The translations under genes were made by a program, and so were the position numbers. This document shows, piece after piece, positions 53,192 to 64,000 of a DNA stretch of 64,000 bases. Under the pieces are notes generated by a model. It had not been told where the DNA came from, did no database searches, and worked only from the letters and a program-made list of their open reading frames with translations. The DNA is from Phellopilus nigrolimitatus (Eukaryota; Basidiomycota; Agaricomycetes; Hymenochaetales; Hymenochaetaceae), in assembly GCA_021029095.1 (NCBI GenBank), contig JAJOHG010000022.1, forward strand, positions 404,203 through 468,202, read 5' to 3'. Each line of letters begins with the position of its first letter. The first letter of the stretch is position 1.

Positions 53192-53840
53192 TTCGTTCGT
53201 GACGAGTTGTCTGCACACGTATACCTTCCGTTCGTTTCTTTGGTCCTCTCAAAGGTTATTTTTTCCCTCCGTGTTCTCCTATTCGTTTTCACCGTGTTCG
53301 TCTTCATCTCCTTCCCCTTACCTCGTTTCAAGTTATCCGCTATTCTATCTTCGTTTACTAACGACCTGTCACGTTATCAACCGAAGCCCATTCACTCACT
53401 CACTGACTGTCTCGAATCCAGATATACACCATCTCGCGCTACCTCTGTTTTGCCGCACATATTATATTAGCTTAGTCGACCGCTCGCGTCCTGTTTTGCC
53501 GCCCCTGTAGAGTATCCTATGGACTCGTATAATCTTTACTTGATTTACTTTGTGAAGTTGTCGGAGGAAAAGAACCCCGTGCTGTACGAGACAATGTAAG
53601 ACCTGGTTTCCATACGAAGGAAATGCCTGGCAGAATCTCAGATGCTCAGCCAGCACACGATAGGCATGAGGATGATTAAGACGTTCGTTCGAGATATTAC
53701 AAGGAAAGATAAAAAATGCGAGAGCGCTAGATGTCGAGCAAATTCAGTCGGTATGAAGATGCGTAACATGTCAACACGCACCTGAAGCAAGAAACTCGAA
53801 GATCGGAGAGGACAACACACAACGGAAGCTCTTCATTCCG
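53192..53840. other. Intergenic region between convergent genes
   Basis: 3' flanks; no gene seen. Confidence 0.6.
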
Positions 53841-54556
53841 TCACGAAGACTTCATCGCACCAGCCTTGGCGTTCGCCTTCTGGGGCAACACGCTCTCTTT
53901 TCCTTTCGCCGGAGCCCTCGTCCTCGTCCGCACCTCGCCCGCTTCCTGCCCTGCCTCCTTCCGTTCGAGCTTCAGCATGCGCACCGCAGGCCCTCTTCTC
54001 GCGGCCTTTACCATGGGCCCCGCCCCAAGCTGGTGCCGTATATTGGAGCCGGAGCTCTGCTCCGCCTTCACGCCCTCCCGGGCGGCTCGTTCCAGCGGGG
54101 CACGCTCCGCATCGAGTGCAGCCTGATTCGCCTGGGCATCCTGCTTGTCGCGTAGCATAATGCGAATGCGCATCCCTTCTTGCCCGAGCAGCTCGTGCCG
54201 CGTGTTGAGGATGTATTGGTCGAGCCCGCCGAGCTGGACGAAAGGAAACGCAGGAAAAATAATCGTAATAATCGTAAGACAGAATCCCGTGAGTTTCGAA
54301 AATACAGCAAGCCAAAACATACCTTCTTAATCGTCTTGAGCGCCTTCGTGGAGACTTTCAGCCTGAAACCCCTGTCAAGAATGTCCGACTTGAGTCCCTT
54401 GTTCTGAATGTTCGGCAGCCATGTGCGGCGGGTCTTGTGCTTGGAGAATGGGACGTTATTCCCGAACTGTATGAGCTTGCCGTGGAAGAGTCCATTCTGT
54501 GAGCGCTTGAACGGTACAGAGGCTGCCTGGGCAAGCCGCGGGACGGTTGGGAGCAT
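53841..54556 (-). CDS. Mitochondrial large-subunit ribosomal protein bL28m
   Basis: Exons 54556-54323 and 54233-53841; 208 residues. bL28 core: QNGLFHGKLIQFGNNVPFSK, KTRRTWLPNIQNK, LKVSTKALKTIKK, then after the intron LGGLDQYILNTRHELLGQEG, which is the mitochondrial (yeast MRPL24) arrangement. The first 15 residues (MLPTVPRLAQAASVP) fit a short mitochondrial targeting sequence. The C-terminal extension is basic. It is divergent from the next gene. Confidence 0.92.
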
Positions 54557-54722
54557 GGCAGGCTCTTATACTTCTCTGAAATGGACCGTAAAAACCCAGG
54601 ATAACGGTTTGTCACGAGAAGTCACAAATATAGTCACACATACGCCAATCTACGAAACTGAAAGTTACAAAGGACTTATTCAGTCAATTCGTGCTCTAGC
54701 TAAATATTATTCTGAATCTTCT
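54557..54722. promoter_or_regulatory. Short bidirectional promoter
   Basis: Only 166 bases separate the start codons of bL28m (-) and the hypothetical protein (+), so initiation signals for both must lie here. Confidence 0.55.
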
Positions 54723-55998
54723 ATGAGGGAACCTCTTCGTTTGTCGAGACTACCAAAAGCTCGCGCTTTGCGATCCATAAATGTCAGCTAGTTTATGCAC
54801 TGTGTAACCAAACGCTCTCACTGACACTTCCCGCGTGCACCCAGTTCAAGCGAAATACCCCTGGCAATTTCTTGCGCCTGTCTGTTCCTGCACTCGGGAA
54901 GGCTCATGATGCAGTCGTTGACCCATCCCATCCCTGGGCACGGATTCCACCCAAGGTTTACGCGGGCCAATTCCCGTACCACAGTTCACCCGCGCTGACC
55001 GTGCGCGCCTTTCCGAAGGCACTTCTTACGAAGCCAGAATTTCCGCACCCTGACCCGCCATTCGGCTTGACATGGAGAAAAGGTGCTGGAGGAGATGGAG
55101 AGAGCGGAGAGGAATTTGGCGAGGGAACCAGGGTTGACATGTCGCTGATGCATAGCATCTCGAAGAAGCTACATAAATCCGCCATGGTGCGCGCAAAGAT
55201 AAAGAACAGACTGAAGACAGCACTCGCGCTGCTCTTCACGCACAATGCAGAGGTAGAGAACCTCCCTGGCGAGGGTGCGAGGCTGGTGTGCGGCGAACAG
55301 GTGCGGAATAGGGGACGATGGGTCATGAAAGGTACACATGTCCAACTCTTTTAATGATAGAGGCGCTGAACGCAGACCCAGACTGGACTTACGTGTTCAT
55401 ACCGACTCTGGAGGTGTATCGCATGCCGTACGATAAACTTGTCCCTCTTTTAAGGAAGGCACTCGCGTACACGAGTGAGAAGGGTCGTATTGTCGAAGAA
55501 AAATGGAAGAACACGAGAGCAAGCAATCCTACTGTCCGGGGAATGTATAAGGCGCAAGCGGTGGACAAGTTTTTTGCGTCCGGAGGGTCCTCCAAGTTCA
55601 AGGACAGAGCCAGATTCGAGAGGAACACTTCCGAAAGAAACGCTTCTGAAACTGTCAAGAAGAGGTTTGGCGCGGAGAGAGAGGACCTGACAAAGACGTC
55701 ATATGGACTCGAAACAAATTCACCGCTCCCTATTACCTCTCATACAAACGTTGCCAAAAAATCACTCGACGACCTTCTACTCGATGACGATGCACCTGAA
55801 ACTAATATTCCCGCTTCATCGCATCCCCAGACCCCAATCTGGGCACGTCCGGACTTTAATCCGGCGCTGTACAAGTCTCCATCTGGCCTTCCGTTTGAAA
55901 ATATCTCATACCCGGAAGAGGCGAAACTCGCGTCAAAGAAAGTGCTTTTTCGCTCGACGCCGATCCTCCGGCCTATAAATTCTGGGCGTAAGAAATAA
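54723..55998 (+). CDS. Hypothetical protein, possibly mitochondrial
   Basis: Exons 54723-54782, 54845-55331 and 55376-55998; 389 residues. The N-terminus (MREPLRLSRLPKARALRSIN) is basic and lacks acidic residues after position 3, as in mitochondrial presequences. Notable stretches: MVRAKIKNRLKTALALLFTH, WTYVFIPTLEVYRMPYDKLV and, at the end, LASKKVLFRSTPILRPINSG. I do not recognise the family. For the second intron, the 44-nt version ending at 55375 is preferred to a 29-nt one ending at 55360, which would be too short. The shared promoter with bL28m fits a mitochondrial role but does not prove it. Confidence 0.8.
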
Positions 55999-56517
55999 AT
56001 GATTTCGTCATAAGTCTGACAATCTTTTTCGTGAGTTGATTAAATTGTAGGCATGATTGTCGTGTCTGACGCTCATTCTTGTGTTCAAGCGTGAGCATCA
56101 TACACTTAAATAATGCATGTAACTTGTACTGTCTTATTTATCCTTGATGAGGGGACGTATCTCATTTATTGCAACATGACTTCGCACTCAGACATGTAGT
56201 CTCGTTCCTATCACTGTTACTAAGTACTTATGTACAACTCCGGTGCTTATGCTGAAGTGACAGAGCGCTCATACATTGCTTATTGCGCTGATCTATTGCA
56301 CTGGCAACACGTTCCAATGATTTTTGGACATTTCACGTTGACAGACTGTAAGTGAGGGCATCGGCAAGTACCACTTCATAAGAGCGAATATATTTTATAC
56401 ACGATGTTACACGTGGCTTCCGAGTCGCGGATTCACTTGTTGACTGCTATTTGGTTTGCGCGCGCGCCTAAAATTTCGTGACTGATCGCGACGCGTCTTT
56501 CGTCTTGTACTAGATCG
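55999..56517. other. Intergenic region
   Basis: No gene seen; upstream region of RPC11. Confidence 0.6.
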
Positions 56518-57121
56518 ATGCTGTTCTGCCCGACGTGTGCCAACCTGCTGGTCATTTCGGCGGAGACAGGGTTCAACAAGTGGGCGTGCAACACCTGTGC
56601 CTATGAGTTTCCCATAACCAAGCAGGTAAGTATGGAAAGCTTCCTACTTGCGATTTAAACCTTCTCGTAATTGGATTAATCTCTTTTCTTCTTAGATGAC
56701 ATCGCGAGAGCGACTAGAGCGCAAAGCTGTTGACGACGTTCTGGGGGGTGAGGCGACCTGGAGGGACGCTGATTCCACGAGTAGTACGTCTTTACTATCA
56801 CAACTGAGGGATCAATATTAAAATATATGCTGACTCTTTAATCTTACCTGCTTGCAGTCGCCTGTCCAAAGTGTGACAACGAACGCGCTTACTTCTACCA
56901 GCTGCAGATTCGTTCTGCTGACGAGCCCATGACGACGTGTAAGCATGTGCTTCAGCATTTTATTCAATTTTTTTTTTCTCTCGTTCTAATTTATCGACGC
57001 TATTGCTTGCAACGACACTAGTCTATCGGTATGCGCGACCTGCTGCTTTCACTGATTTAGCTCGATCTGACTCATAGCCTACAGCTGTACAAAGTGCACG
57101 CATCAGTGGAGAGACGGCTGA
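56518..57121 (+). CDS. RPC11: RNA polymerase III subunit RPC11 (C11)
   Basis: Five exons: 56518-56625, 56696-56783, 56858-56938, 57022-57028 and 57085-57121; 106 residues, the usual size. The N-terminal zinc ribbon is MLFCPTCANLL...WACNTCAY. The C-terminal TFIIS-like ribbon is IACPKCDNERAYFYQLQIRS, then ADEPMTTFYRCTKCTHQW, with the acidic RSADE hairpin used for RNA cleavage and termination. Exon 4 is only 7 nt (TCTATCG); with it the conserved TTFYRC is restored, and the 3' splice site must be the AG at 57083-57084, not the one at 57076-57077. Confidence 0.95.
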
Positions 57122-57922
57122 TACCGTTCGAGTGCTTATATACTAAGGGAGTGTATTATGTATAGGTAGTTTTGCTTGAATATCCATTCTGTACATTAAC
57201 GAGATATCTAGCACCGCCTCTACAATCGGCGAATGAATTTTTTTTTTTCTCCTGTGAAGAACGCTGAACCGTAAAATACGCAGTTTATCCTTCACATAAC
57301 CGCTTCGTTTTCGAATTTGAAGCCCCCTCCCATTGGTTTGCCATATTGCTTCGCAACTTCGGCAGTAACTGCAATCTTTGGATATACACGACTCGTCAGA
57401 TTATCTCATACCATAAGTATACCAATCGCTATCCAATGCCATGCAATTATAGATAGCTCGAAGCGTTCAAGCACAGATGAGAACCTTTCCGAATGAGAAA
57501 GAAAGGAGGAAATTCAGATGAATTCGAGCTAATTAGCGTATTGTACCAAGGTGAATATATGTAGTAGCGAGAACCCGTCCTTGTGAAACTTATAAGCATT
57601 TAAGGGAAGGCTTTGAAAGGGTGAGGAAAGCCTTGACAAACAAGAAAGCAAGTGGATGGCACGGAACGATAATAAAGGCATAAACATAGGTGAAAGCAGT
57701 GGATCAAAGTTGGAGTCAAAGGCGTTCGAGTACGTACTGTATATATTTCAAGCTGCCCGTCGGTTGGTGTGGGCTCGGCGTATGCTAATGCGAAGGGGGG
57801 GAAGGTAATAGTGTGGCAGCGTCGACAGAATCAGAAGGACATATCGAAGAAGGAAACGAAAGAGCGAAAATGTAAAGCGGCAGGATCGAAACGCCTGCGG
57901 CGAACAGCGAAGCTTTCGTTCA
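57122..57922. other. Intergenic region between convergent genes
   Basis: No gene recognised. Confidence 0.6.
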
Positions 57923-60552
57923 TCAATCCACCCCCAATCCCCATTTCTTCATTTTGGCAAAGTACTTTTGCACGCGGGATGCAACCTGCCGGGGAGTCCG
58001 CCGCCCGTTCATCGCCTTCGAGATGTTCGCCCACCTGCGTGTGAGTTTTGTCAGTCAACGATTATAACCATGACTTCTGTTGAACAGAAAAATACAGGAA
58101 AGCGAGTGAGTATGTGAATGTCAATACGCACCGGTTCTTCGTGCCATCCGGGAACTGCTCGAGCAACATGTCGAGCATTTTCTGCTCCTCGTCGCTCCAC
58201 GTTTGGTTGAACGTCTTCGATTTGTTCTTCTCTTGGGACAATGACCCGCCACTTACATCTCCACTCCCGCTTCTACTCACAGAACCGTTCTTGAAAAAGG
58301 TTGGAGTTACTGGAGATGCGAAGGAAGAGGGACGTGCCCCCGGCCCTGCGCTGCCATTAATGGGCGGGAGCAGCTCGCACACGAAGGAGTCGTCGCTATC
58401 ACTGAAAGGGTTGTATTCGGGCTCGTCATCTGAGAAAGAGGGCTCCGGATGTGTCTGCGTCTGAGAATCAAATTCAGTTTCGATCTTGGGCCTGGTTTCT
58501 TGTTCAAAAAAGGCATGTTCGTACGTGGGCCGACTAGATGCAGGCTCTTCGATGTGTTCGTCACCGACATTGCCATTACCGTGCCCAATATCGTCCGCAG
58601 CTATGTCCTCGATTCCGACGCCGTCGACGTCCATCGACTCATCATGCTCGCCATCCTCCTGCTTCACGCCCGAAACCCGCGCGACAGACGCAGAACGCGT
58701 TGTTGTCGCTGGGCTGTACGAATGTCGCTCACCAGCCTGCGCCGTGCTCCCGATCCCATAGCCAGGCACGCTGCCCAAGCTCGTACTCGCGCTTACATTC
58801 GTGCTTGCGCTCATACTCGTGGCAAATGATGTGGACGCAGAGAACTGTCCGCTGTGCGCGTCGGCCACAGGTGCAGACCACGTCAGCGTCGGCCGAGGCG
58901 GGATGCGGATCGTCAGGCGCATAGGCGGCACGCCTTCCGGCGCGGGCGACGCCGACGACGCCGACGAATTCCAACGCGTCGCTGGAGACGCCCGCGCCTT
59001 CCCTTTACCCTGCCCTGTTGCACCCGCGCTGGCGGCACTCCGCGCAGAGATCGCGCTCACAACGCTCGGCGTGGGTGACCCATAACGCGTCGAGGGGCGG
59101 CGCACGCGCTGTGACCGGCCACCGGTCTCAAGGACTGGCTGGTCATCGTCCAGGCCGATGATAGACGGACTGGCGGACGGAAAGCGCTGCTGCCGCTGGC
59201 GTGGCCTGGACGATGGACCAGGAGTTGGCGCGGCCGAAGTGGAGGCCGAACCTGAGGTAGAAGCGACCTGTGACTGCGCGATCTGTTCAAGCGCGTCATT
59301 GGCCACGTCGTTAAGCCCTCTGAAGCGCCCACCGGACCCGCGGCGCGGATCGACAACAGCAGCTGCTGTTACTTCGCCCTTCTTGCGGTTTGCCACTCTG
59401 CCACGCCTGGGCTTCGCTCGCGCCTCCTTCTCCCTCGCGCGTGTCTGGCGCGCCTCCCTTGCCTCGCGTGCGCGCACCTCCTTCGCCTCCCGCGCGCGCG
59501 CAGCCTTCGTGCACTCGTCATCCAGGTCCGGCGGGAGCGTCGCAAGGAACTGCGCTGCGCTCGCAAGCGCCGGGTCGACGATCTCTGAGCGCTTCTCGCG
59601 GACGTGTATGCGGAGGGCAGACTGCGCCAACGGCACGCTTTGGCGGCATTCAGGCGGAAGGTAGACGAATGCACTGAGTGACGTCTTGGCCGGTTCGAGA
59701 CTTGCAGTGGTCGACGCTGGCCTCGGAGGAGGCGGCATGTGCGCGGACGTCGCAGGCGGGTGTTTTGCAGGTTTCGGGCGCGTTGCCAACGCATGCAATC
59801 GGGTATGGTCTGCAGGAGAAATGAGCATAGTTACAAATTAGCGAAAGCTCACGCGAATAACGCACCGTGGCCCTTGAACAGCTCCCAATCGAGGGTCTTT
59901 GTGATAGCCGTCTCACCACCACCTCGTACTTCATTCACGAGCGCGCTAAGCTTCTCAGCACTCCCAACGCGTCGCTCGTCATCTCCTTTTTCTTCTTCAG
60001 CATCCTCGCAATTACTATTATTTAGAATACGGTCGAGCGCGTCAAGCGGATCGTCGTCGGTGAGCTGCTTGGACTCGCGCAGACGGTCGACGTCTAATTT
60101 GATGCGCTCGAGCAGTGTCCGCTGGCGTTGAATATATGCTTTAAGGATGTCTAGACTGCACAGAACGTTCGTAAGCATCCAAAAAAACACGCGCCCCGGA
60201 CGCGCGAGCGAATGAAAACGGACTTTTTGTTGCGCTTCTCGCTCCGGTCTGTGCCCCGGTCATTTTGCGCATGCGGAATATCGGCGGCGGCGGCGGCGGC
60301 GGCGGCGCGGGCACTGGTGTCTACATCTTCCATTGGCGTTTTGGGTATGCTGCTCACTGCCTCGGGCCGCCGACGAACATTTTCGACGTCGTCGTCGGGC
60401 ACGGCGGCGGCGGCAGCGGCGTGGGCACGGCGAGCAGGCACGAGTTGCTGTTTTGCGGTGGTGGAAACTTTGCAAGAAACGTCCGTCGGCCTCGGCCCCG
60501 GCCCCCGGCTATCGTCATTTGATTGCTTGGTAAGCCGTCGTGGTCGCGTCAC
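57923..60552 (-). CDS. SANT/Myb-domain protein similar to ZZZ3
   Basis: Exons 60552-60191, 60155-59866, 59809-58132 and 58034-57923; 813 residues. The C-terminus is a SANT/Myb domain: WSDEEQKMLDMLLEQFPDG, then RWANISKAMNGRRTPRQVAS and RVQKYFAKMKKWGL. The RT..QVASRVQKYF pattern matches ZZZ3, a subunit of the animal ATAC acetyltransferase complex. No ZZ zinc finger is seen here. Exon 2 is helical (YIQRQRTLLERIKLDVDRL). A long Glu/Arg/Lys-rich helix (KAARAREAKEVRAREAREAR) and Ser-rich disordered stretches fill the middle. Likely a nuclear chromatin or transcription factor. The poly-Ala in exon 1 comes from GGC repeats (60281-60308). The start at 60552 is the first ATG; MEDVDTS at 60333 is an alternative. 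Confidence 0.82.
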
Positions 60553-60911
60553 CCACCACTAAATTACATCATGTTTTCCATAGACCCCGCAGTCGAGGAA
60601 CAGCGACCATGGTTTGGTCATATATAACCAGAAATGTGTTCCCTGTTGCTTCGAAATTTTCATATAATGGTTTGAGGATCTTTATTCTGGTAGGTCGGTA
60701 TGTATAGGTTACAGTATTTTAGGAGCACAAACAGACATTCGTCCAAGAAAGGAAGATTGAGAAAGTGGTTACATCGGCGAAGGTCCTAATTTAAGCATTA
60801 CTATCGGGTACAATACAGTAGGTCTACATCTGACAAACGGGAAAAATAAATGAGAACCAGACAACGACAATGACGATCAGCTGGCAAGCATTCACAATCG
60901 AGAAGCTCAAT
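60553..60911. other. Intergenic region
   Basis: Promoter side of the SANT gene and 3' flank of HPP copy C; no gene seen. Confidence 0.55.
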
Positions 60912-61765
60912 CTAAACGCGCTGTTCAGCCAGCTCCCTGGCTTCGACCACATCCTCCCTGGCTTCGACCGCAGCTTCGGTCATCTTCGCCGGGGCGAAAA
61001 CAGCCGGCGGCGGCGGCGGCGGCGGCGCAGACGGCGATATCCAATACACAGGATACCTTCGCTGGATATTGTTGATTAAGAGCGCGACGACGAGGACCAT
61101 GGTGCTAGACAGCAGGACGACGGGGAGGTAGTACCAGCTGATGGCCCACACGTCGTCGTTAACTGCGACTAAAAGCGCGGTAGCGCCCGCAGGCGGATGT
61201 GTGGTCGCGGTCATCTGCATGGCGACGATGGCGAGGGACGTGGACAGCGAGCCGGCGACCCATCTGAGGTTTTCGAAGTCCGGGGAGAGGCTGAAGAGTT
61301 TTGTGATGCAGAGGCCGATGAGGGCAGAGATGAAGTGGCCTGCGACAAGTGCGCGCGGTTGGGCGAGCGGCGCCTCGATGGCGCCAAAGCACAGGACGGC
61401 AGAAGCACCCTTTAGATGGTTTGGGTTAGCTTAAGAGCGGCCTGGCGGATGAGGCTAGATGCAACTTACATAACTGGCGATGATGGTTGGCACATTCCGA
61501 CCGACAAAGGTCTCTGCGTGCCCGAAGATGGCCTGAAAGCCGGAATGTTTAGGTGTGTGAGTTGGATTGTGCAGGTAATTCAAAGTGAGAGACTACGACG
61601 CACCTGAAGGATAGAAAGGGCGCCGAATGCACCGACGAAGGACCAGAACCAGATGATGTAGTCCGGTCTCTTCGGGGGTGGGCTTGCACGGTATCCAAGC
61701 CAGTGGGAAAACCAGGTGGGCAAACGAGCCAGACGGTTCGGGCTTTTTTGAATCACGACAGTCAT
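60912..61765 (-). CDS. HPP-family integral membrane protein, copy C
   Basis: Exons 61765-61604, 61532-61470 and 61409-60912; 240 residues. HPP motif in TATTHPPAGATALL; helices IIWFWSFVGAFGALSILQ, ALVAGHFISALIGLCI and WYYLPVVLLSSTMVLVVALL. It has two introns, the first missing in copy A. The C-terminal tail has a poly-Pro run from eight GGC units at about 61005-61028, absent in copy A. Divergent from P450 copy C. The transport substrate, if any, is unknown. Confidence 0.94.
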
Positions 61766-63588
61766 GATGAGCGAATAAGTGAGTGAGTGAGGTGAACACA
61801 AGGACTTGGATGATGATGTTCGAACGAATTGCAAACGCGTTTTATAAGAGGTCGGAATCCGGTAGCGCGCGATGGCGGGGCGAGGGCCTCCCGCAGTCAC
61901 CGCGGACGGAATAGGGGATGGTGAGTCGACCGGACATCCCGTCCACCTCGCCGACAAAGGGCTATTCCAATTGACCCTCAAGGTCCTGTCAAGCCACTTC
62001 CATTGCCCGCCAGTTGTTGCGTGCTAATTGCTTAGTCACGTAGACGGAACCAGATCCGGCTTTGTGATTGGCTGTGGTATGTAATCCCGAGGGTGCGCTC
62101 GGGATACTTTCTTGTACAATCCCACGGAGATGGGCACCTATAGCATCGTGGCCTGTGCACCGTCACACTGTCGCCGCACGGATGCCGGGATTTTCATTTC
62201 TGTACCACAACGAGCGAATCATAGGGGACAAGAATGGCTGAGTCTCTACGTCTCCGTTGTATGTATTTTCGGACCTGCCTGCATGATCAAAGCATAAGAA
62301 GACTAAGTTACCGCCCCCAGGCGACATCCATGCACAGGCGATGTCATTGAGGAAGCTCGAGAGTGGCCGGTCAGTACTGGACAAACGTGCGGCAGATGAG
62401 CGCTCATCATCAATGCCAGCAGACTCTCGCCAGCCTCTCTCAGCCGTTTTCCCCCTTCGTGGCGTTCCGGCTTCTTCCAATAGCATCTTGATGCCCCTGC
62501 GTATTATTTATATCTGTCCCATTCCGAACTGTTACGCTCCCGATGCACAGACTATTTTTGGCTCCGAGGTCTCGACGCAGTTGTGCATGCAACGACTCTC
62601 ATTCGGCATTTCACGTCTCGCCCCGTCAGACAGGACGCGGTAATGCTGCTACCCCTCAGAGTACGATGAAAACCATCAGCAGCAGCAAAAGGTCCGACAA
62701 TTATTCGAACTTCGCCATATATGGGACATCAACCGCTCGAGAAAACGCCACGAGGCTCGTACGGTGTCCTGTTCATGCCTCTTGGGAGCTCCATTTATAC
62801 TGCCTTTACTAGGTAGCAGAAGTCTATGAGCTCTTACGGGAAACACCGAAGCTTGAGGCTATAACCACGTTTCCGGAACGCCTTAATTAACGGGCACAAT
62901 TACCATCGGGCTCAAGATTCAAACCTTCCTCGGCCTCGAAATTTCAAAATTCCAAAGGTGGTCGCTTCTACAGATTGAAGTGCCCAGATATCGATATACG
63001 GCGATCAGAATTTTCTGGGGTATTTCACTTCCATTGATTGCGGGCACCGTTTTCATGAGCGGCCATCATCTTATTTCTTAAAGCCGCGTCTTCTTTTGTG
63101 CCTCTCAGGCTCTGGCTCGTACTTGATTGGTTCGTGCCCCGCCGTCAAATCTATGCATTTGCAACGTCCGCAAATGCACTCAATACGCTCGAAATGTTAC
63201 GAGATGCAGATGGTCAATGCTTCGGCCTGAAAGCAGCCAAAGCGAGTCGCGCTTCTGCTCTGTATGAAGCTACGATAAGTCCCCGTTTGCTCAGTAAGAT
63301 TTCGAGGACACCATTTATGCGGTGCGCCGTCTAGATGGTCGCCATCTAAACTTTCGCCTTTCTCATGCTGCGAGCAGACCCTGGGATGTCGTCTTCAGCT
63401 GCAATGGAAATCCATGCCTTTCAAATGTTCTGCTTTTTTCATATATTCTTTTCAAATATATTTTTTGAGTGTGTACTCCGGAGTTCACTGCCTTCCTGCC
63501 CGTATAAAACCTCCTGCTTGAATCCTCAACTATCATCAGTCCTTCACTGGCATCTTCTCATTGCTCATTATTCACTACACATTCGATC
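61766..63588. promoter_or_regulatory. Intergenic region between divergent HPP copy C and P450 copy C
   Basis: No gene recognised. Homologous in inverted orientation to 42659-44302. It ends with a TATAAAA box at 63503-63509, 86 bases before the P450 ATG. Confidence 0.65.
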
Positions 63589-64000
63589 ATGTCTATCCAG
63601 CCTTCTCCTGCCGTTTCTGCCTGGCCCAGACTGAACCCCTTCGCCGGTCCAACTCCCTCTGTCACTCCCAACACTAACAACCATGCCATCGTCGTTGTAG
63701 GAATCCTCCTCTTCGCAAGCCTATACGTTCTCCCCAAGCTCTTCGGCTACAAGTCTCTCAGCGTCTTCAGTCGCAAGCTGTACAACAAGCCGGCTACGCT
63801 ATTTCCAGCGGACCTATAGGCCTTCCGATCGTCGGTAAGTCCTAGACCTACACTTTACAATCCGCTAGTGGCTAACGTTTTACTACAGGATCGTTCCCTT
63901 TCCTTTCACATTATCCTGAAATGATGAGGACTACTGGGTACAAACGCTTCGGGCCCCTCTGTATTCTCTTTGGATTGGAAACCAGCTTTTCATGGTCATC
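63589..64000 (+). pseudogene. Cytochrome P450 copy C, frameshifted, cut by the window edge
   Basis: The first 70 codons match copies A and B with a few substitutions (SAWPRLNPFAG versus STWPRLNPLAG). One A is missing in the AAA of TACAACAAAGCC at about 63788, so the frame ends at 63817-63819. Intron 1 (63835-63889) and exon 2 are recognisable, with a further two-base insertion near 63951. Unless the base losses are sequence errors this copy is dead. It continues beyond 64000. Confidence 0.85.

Noticed and set aside
55332..55360. A 29-nt intron in the hypothetical gene
   Set aside because: Too short for a fungal intron; the acceptor at 55375 gives 44 nt and keeps the frame.
57071..57077. First AG (CTCATAG) as acceptor of the last RPC11 intron
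   Set aside because: It shifts the frame; the next AG (CCTACAG) restores the conserved Cys of the zinc ribbon.
1..64000. tRNA, rRNA or CRISPR elements
   Set aside because: Scanned by eye without finding a cloverleaf-type sequence or regularly spaced repeats; small RNA genes could still be missed.

Overview
The window looks like nuclear DNA of a filamentous basidiomycete, most likely an Agaricomycete. The genes carry many short GT-AG introns of about 45-110 bp. The gene set includes SLX1, PBDC1, RPC11, a ZZZ3-like SANT protein, mitoribosomal bL28m, two Clp1-like sexual-development proteins, a small secreted protein and duplicated cytochrome P450 genes. Function assignments are from reading translations and recalling protein families; no search was run.

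Layout. 1-5203: the 3' part of a Ty3/gypsy retrotransposon with a chromodomain integrase, an extra zinc-knuckle ORF 3' of pol, and a 506-bp 3' LTR. About 5.7-17.4 kb: a patchwork of broken pieces of at least eight conserved host genes (Hsp70, ubiquitin E1, SEC24, an FCP1/NIF-type phosphatase, SMC2, ribosomal eL24 twice, a PHO85-type cyclin, a DEAH-box splicing helicase). They lie on both strands, are often fused directly, and several keep introns, so they were copied as DNA and not as mRNA. The block ends at a perfect 20-bp palindrome followed by CTAG-T, the form of a Helitron 3' end. A solo LTR with a 5-bp target duplication sits inside the cyclin fragment.

18.4-28.4 kb is very GC-rich and carries four minus-strand genes: a DUF726/TMCO4-type hydrolase, a coiled-coil hypothetical protein and two paralogous Clp1-like genes. 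30.0-40.0 kb: SLX1 with a long C-terminal tail holding three SUMO-interaction-like motifs, a small secreted protein, a PHO13-type phosphatase with a one-base frameshift, PBDC1 with micro-exons, and an SDR pseudogene.

40.5-50.4 kb and 60.9-64.0 kb hold copies of a divergent P450 / HPP-membrane-protein gene pair. Two P450 copies are intact and near-identical in inverted orientation, and a third is frameshifted and cut by the window edge. Two HPP copies are intact, one is a deleted pseudogene and one a short remnant. Between the copies, 51.4-60.6 kb carries ordinary housekeeping or regulatory genes: an NT-C2 protein, bL28m, a hypothetical protein, RPC11 (with a 7-nt micro-exon) and a ZZZ3-like SANT protein.

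The genes do not form one pathway. The P450/HPP pairs are the only clear functional unit: shared promoters and co-duplication suggest co-expression.
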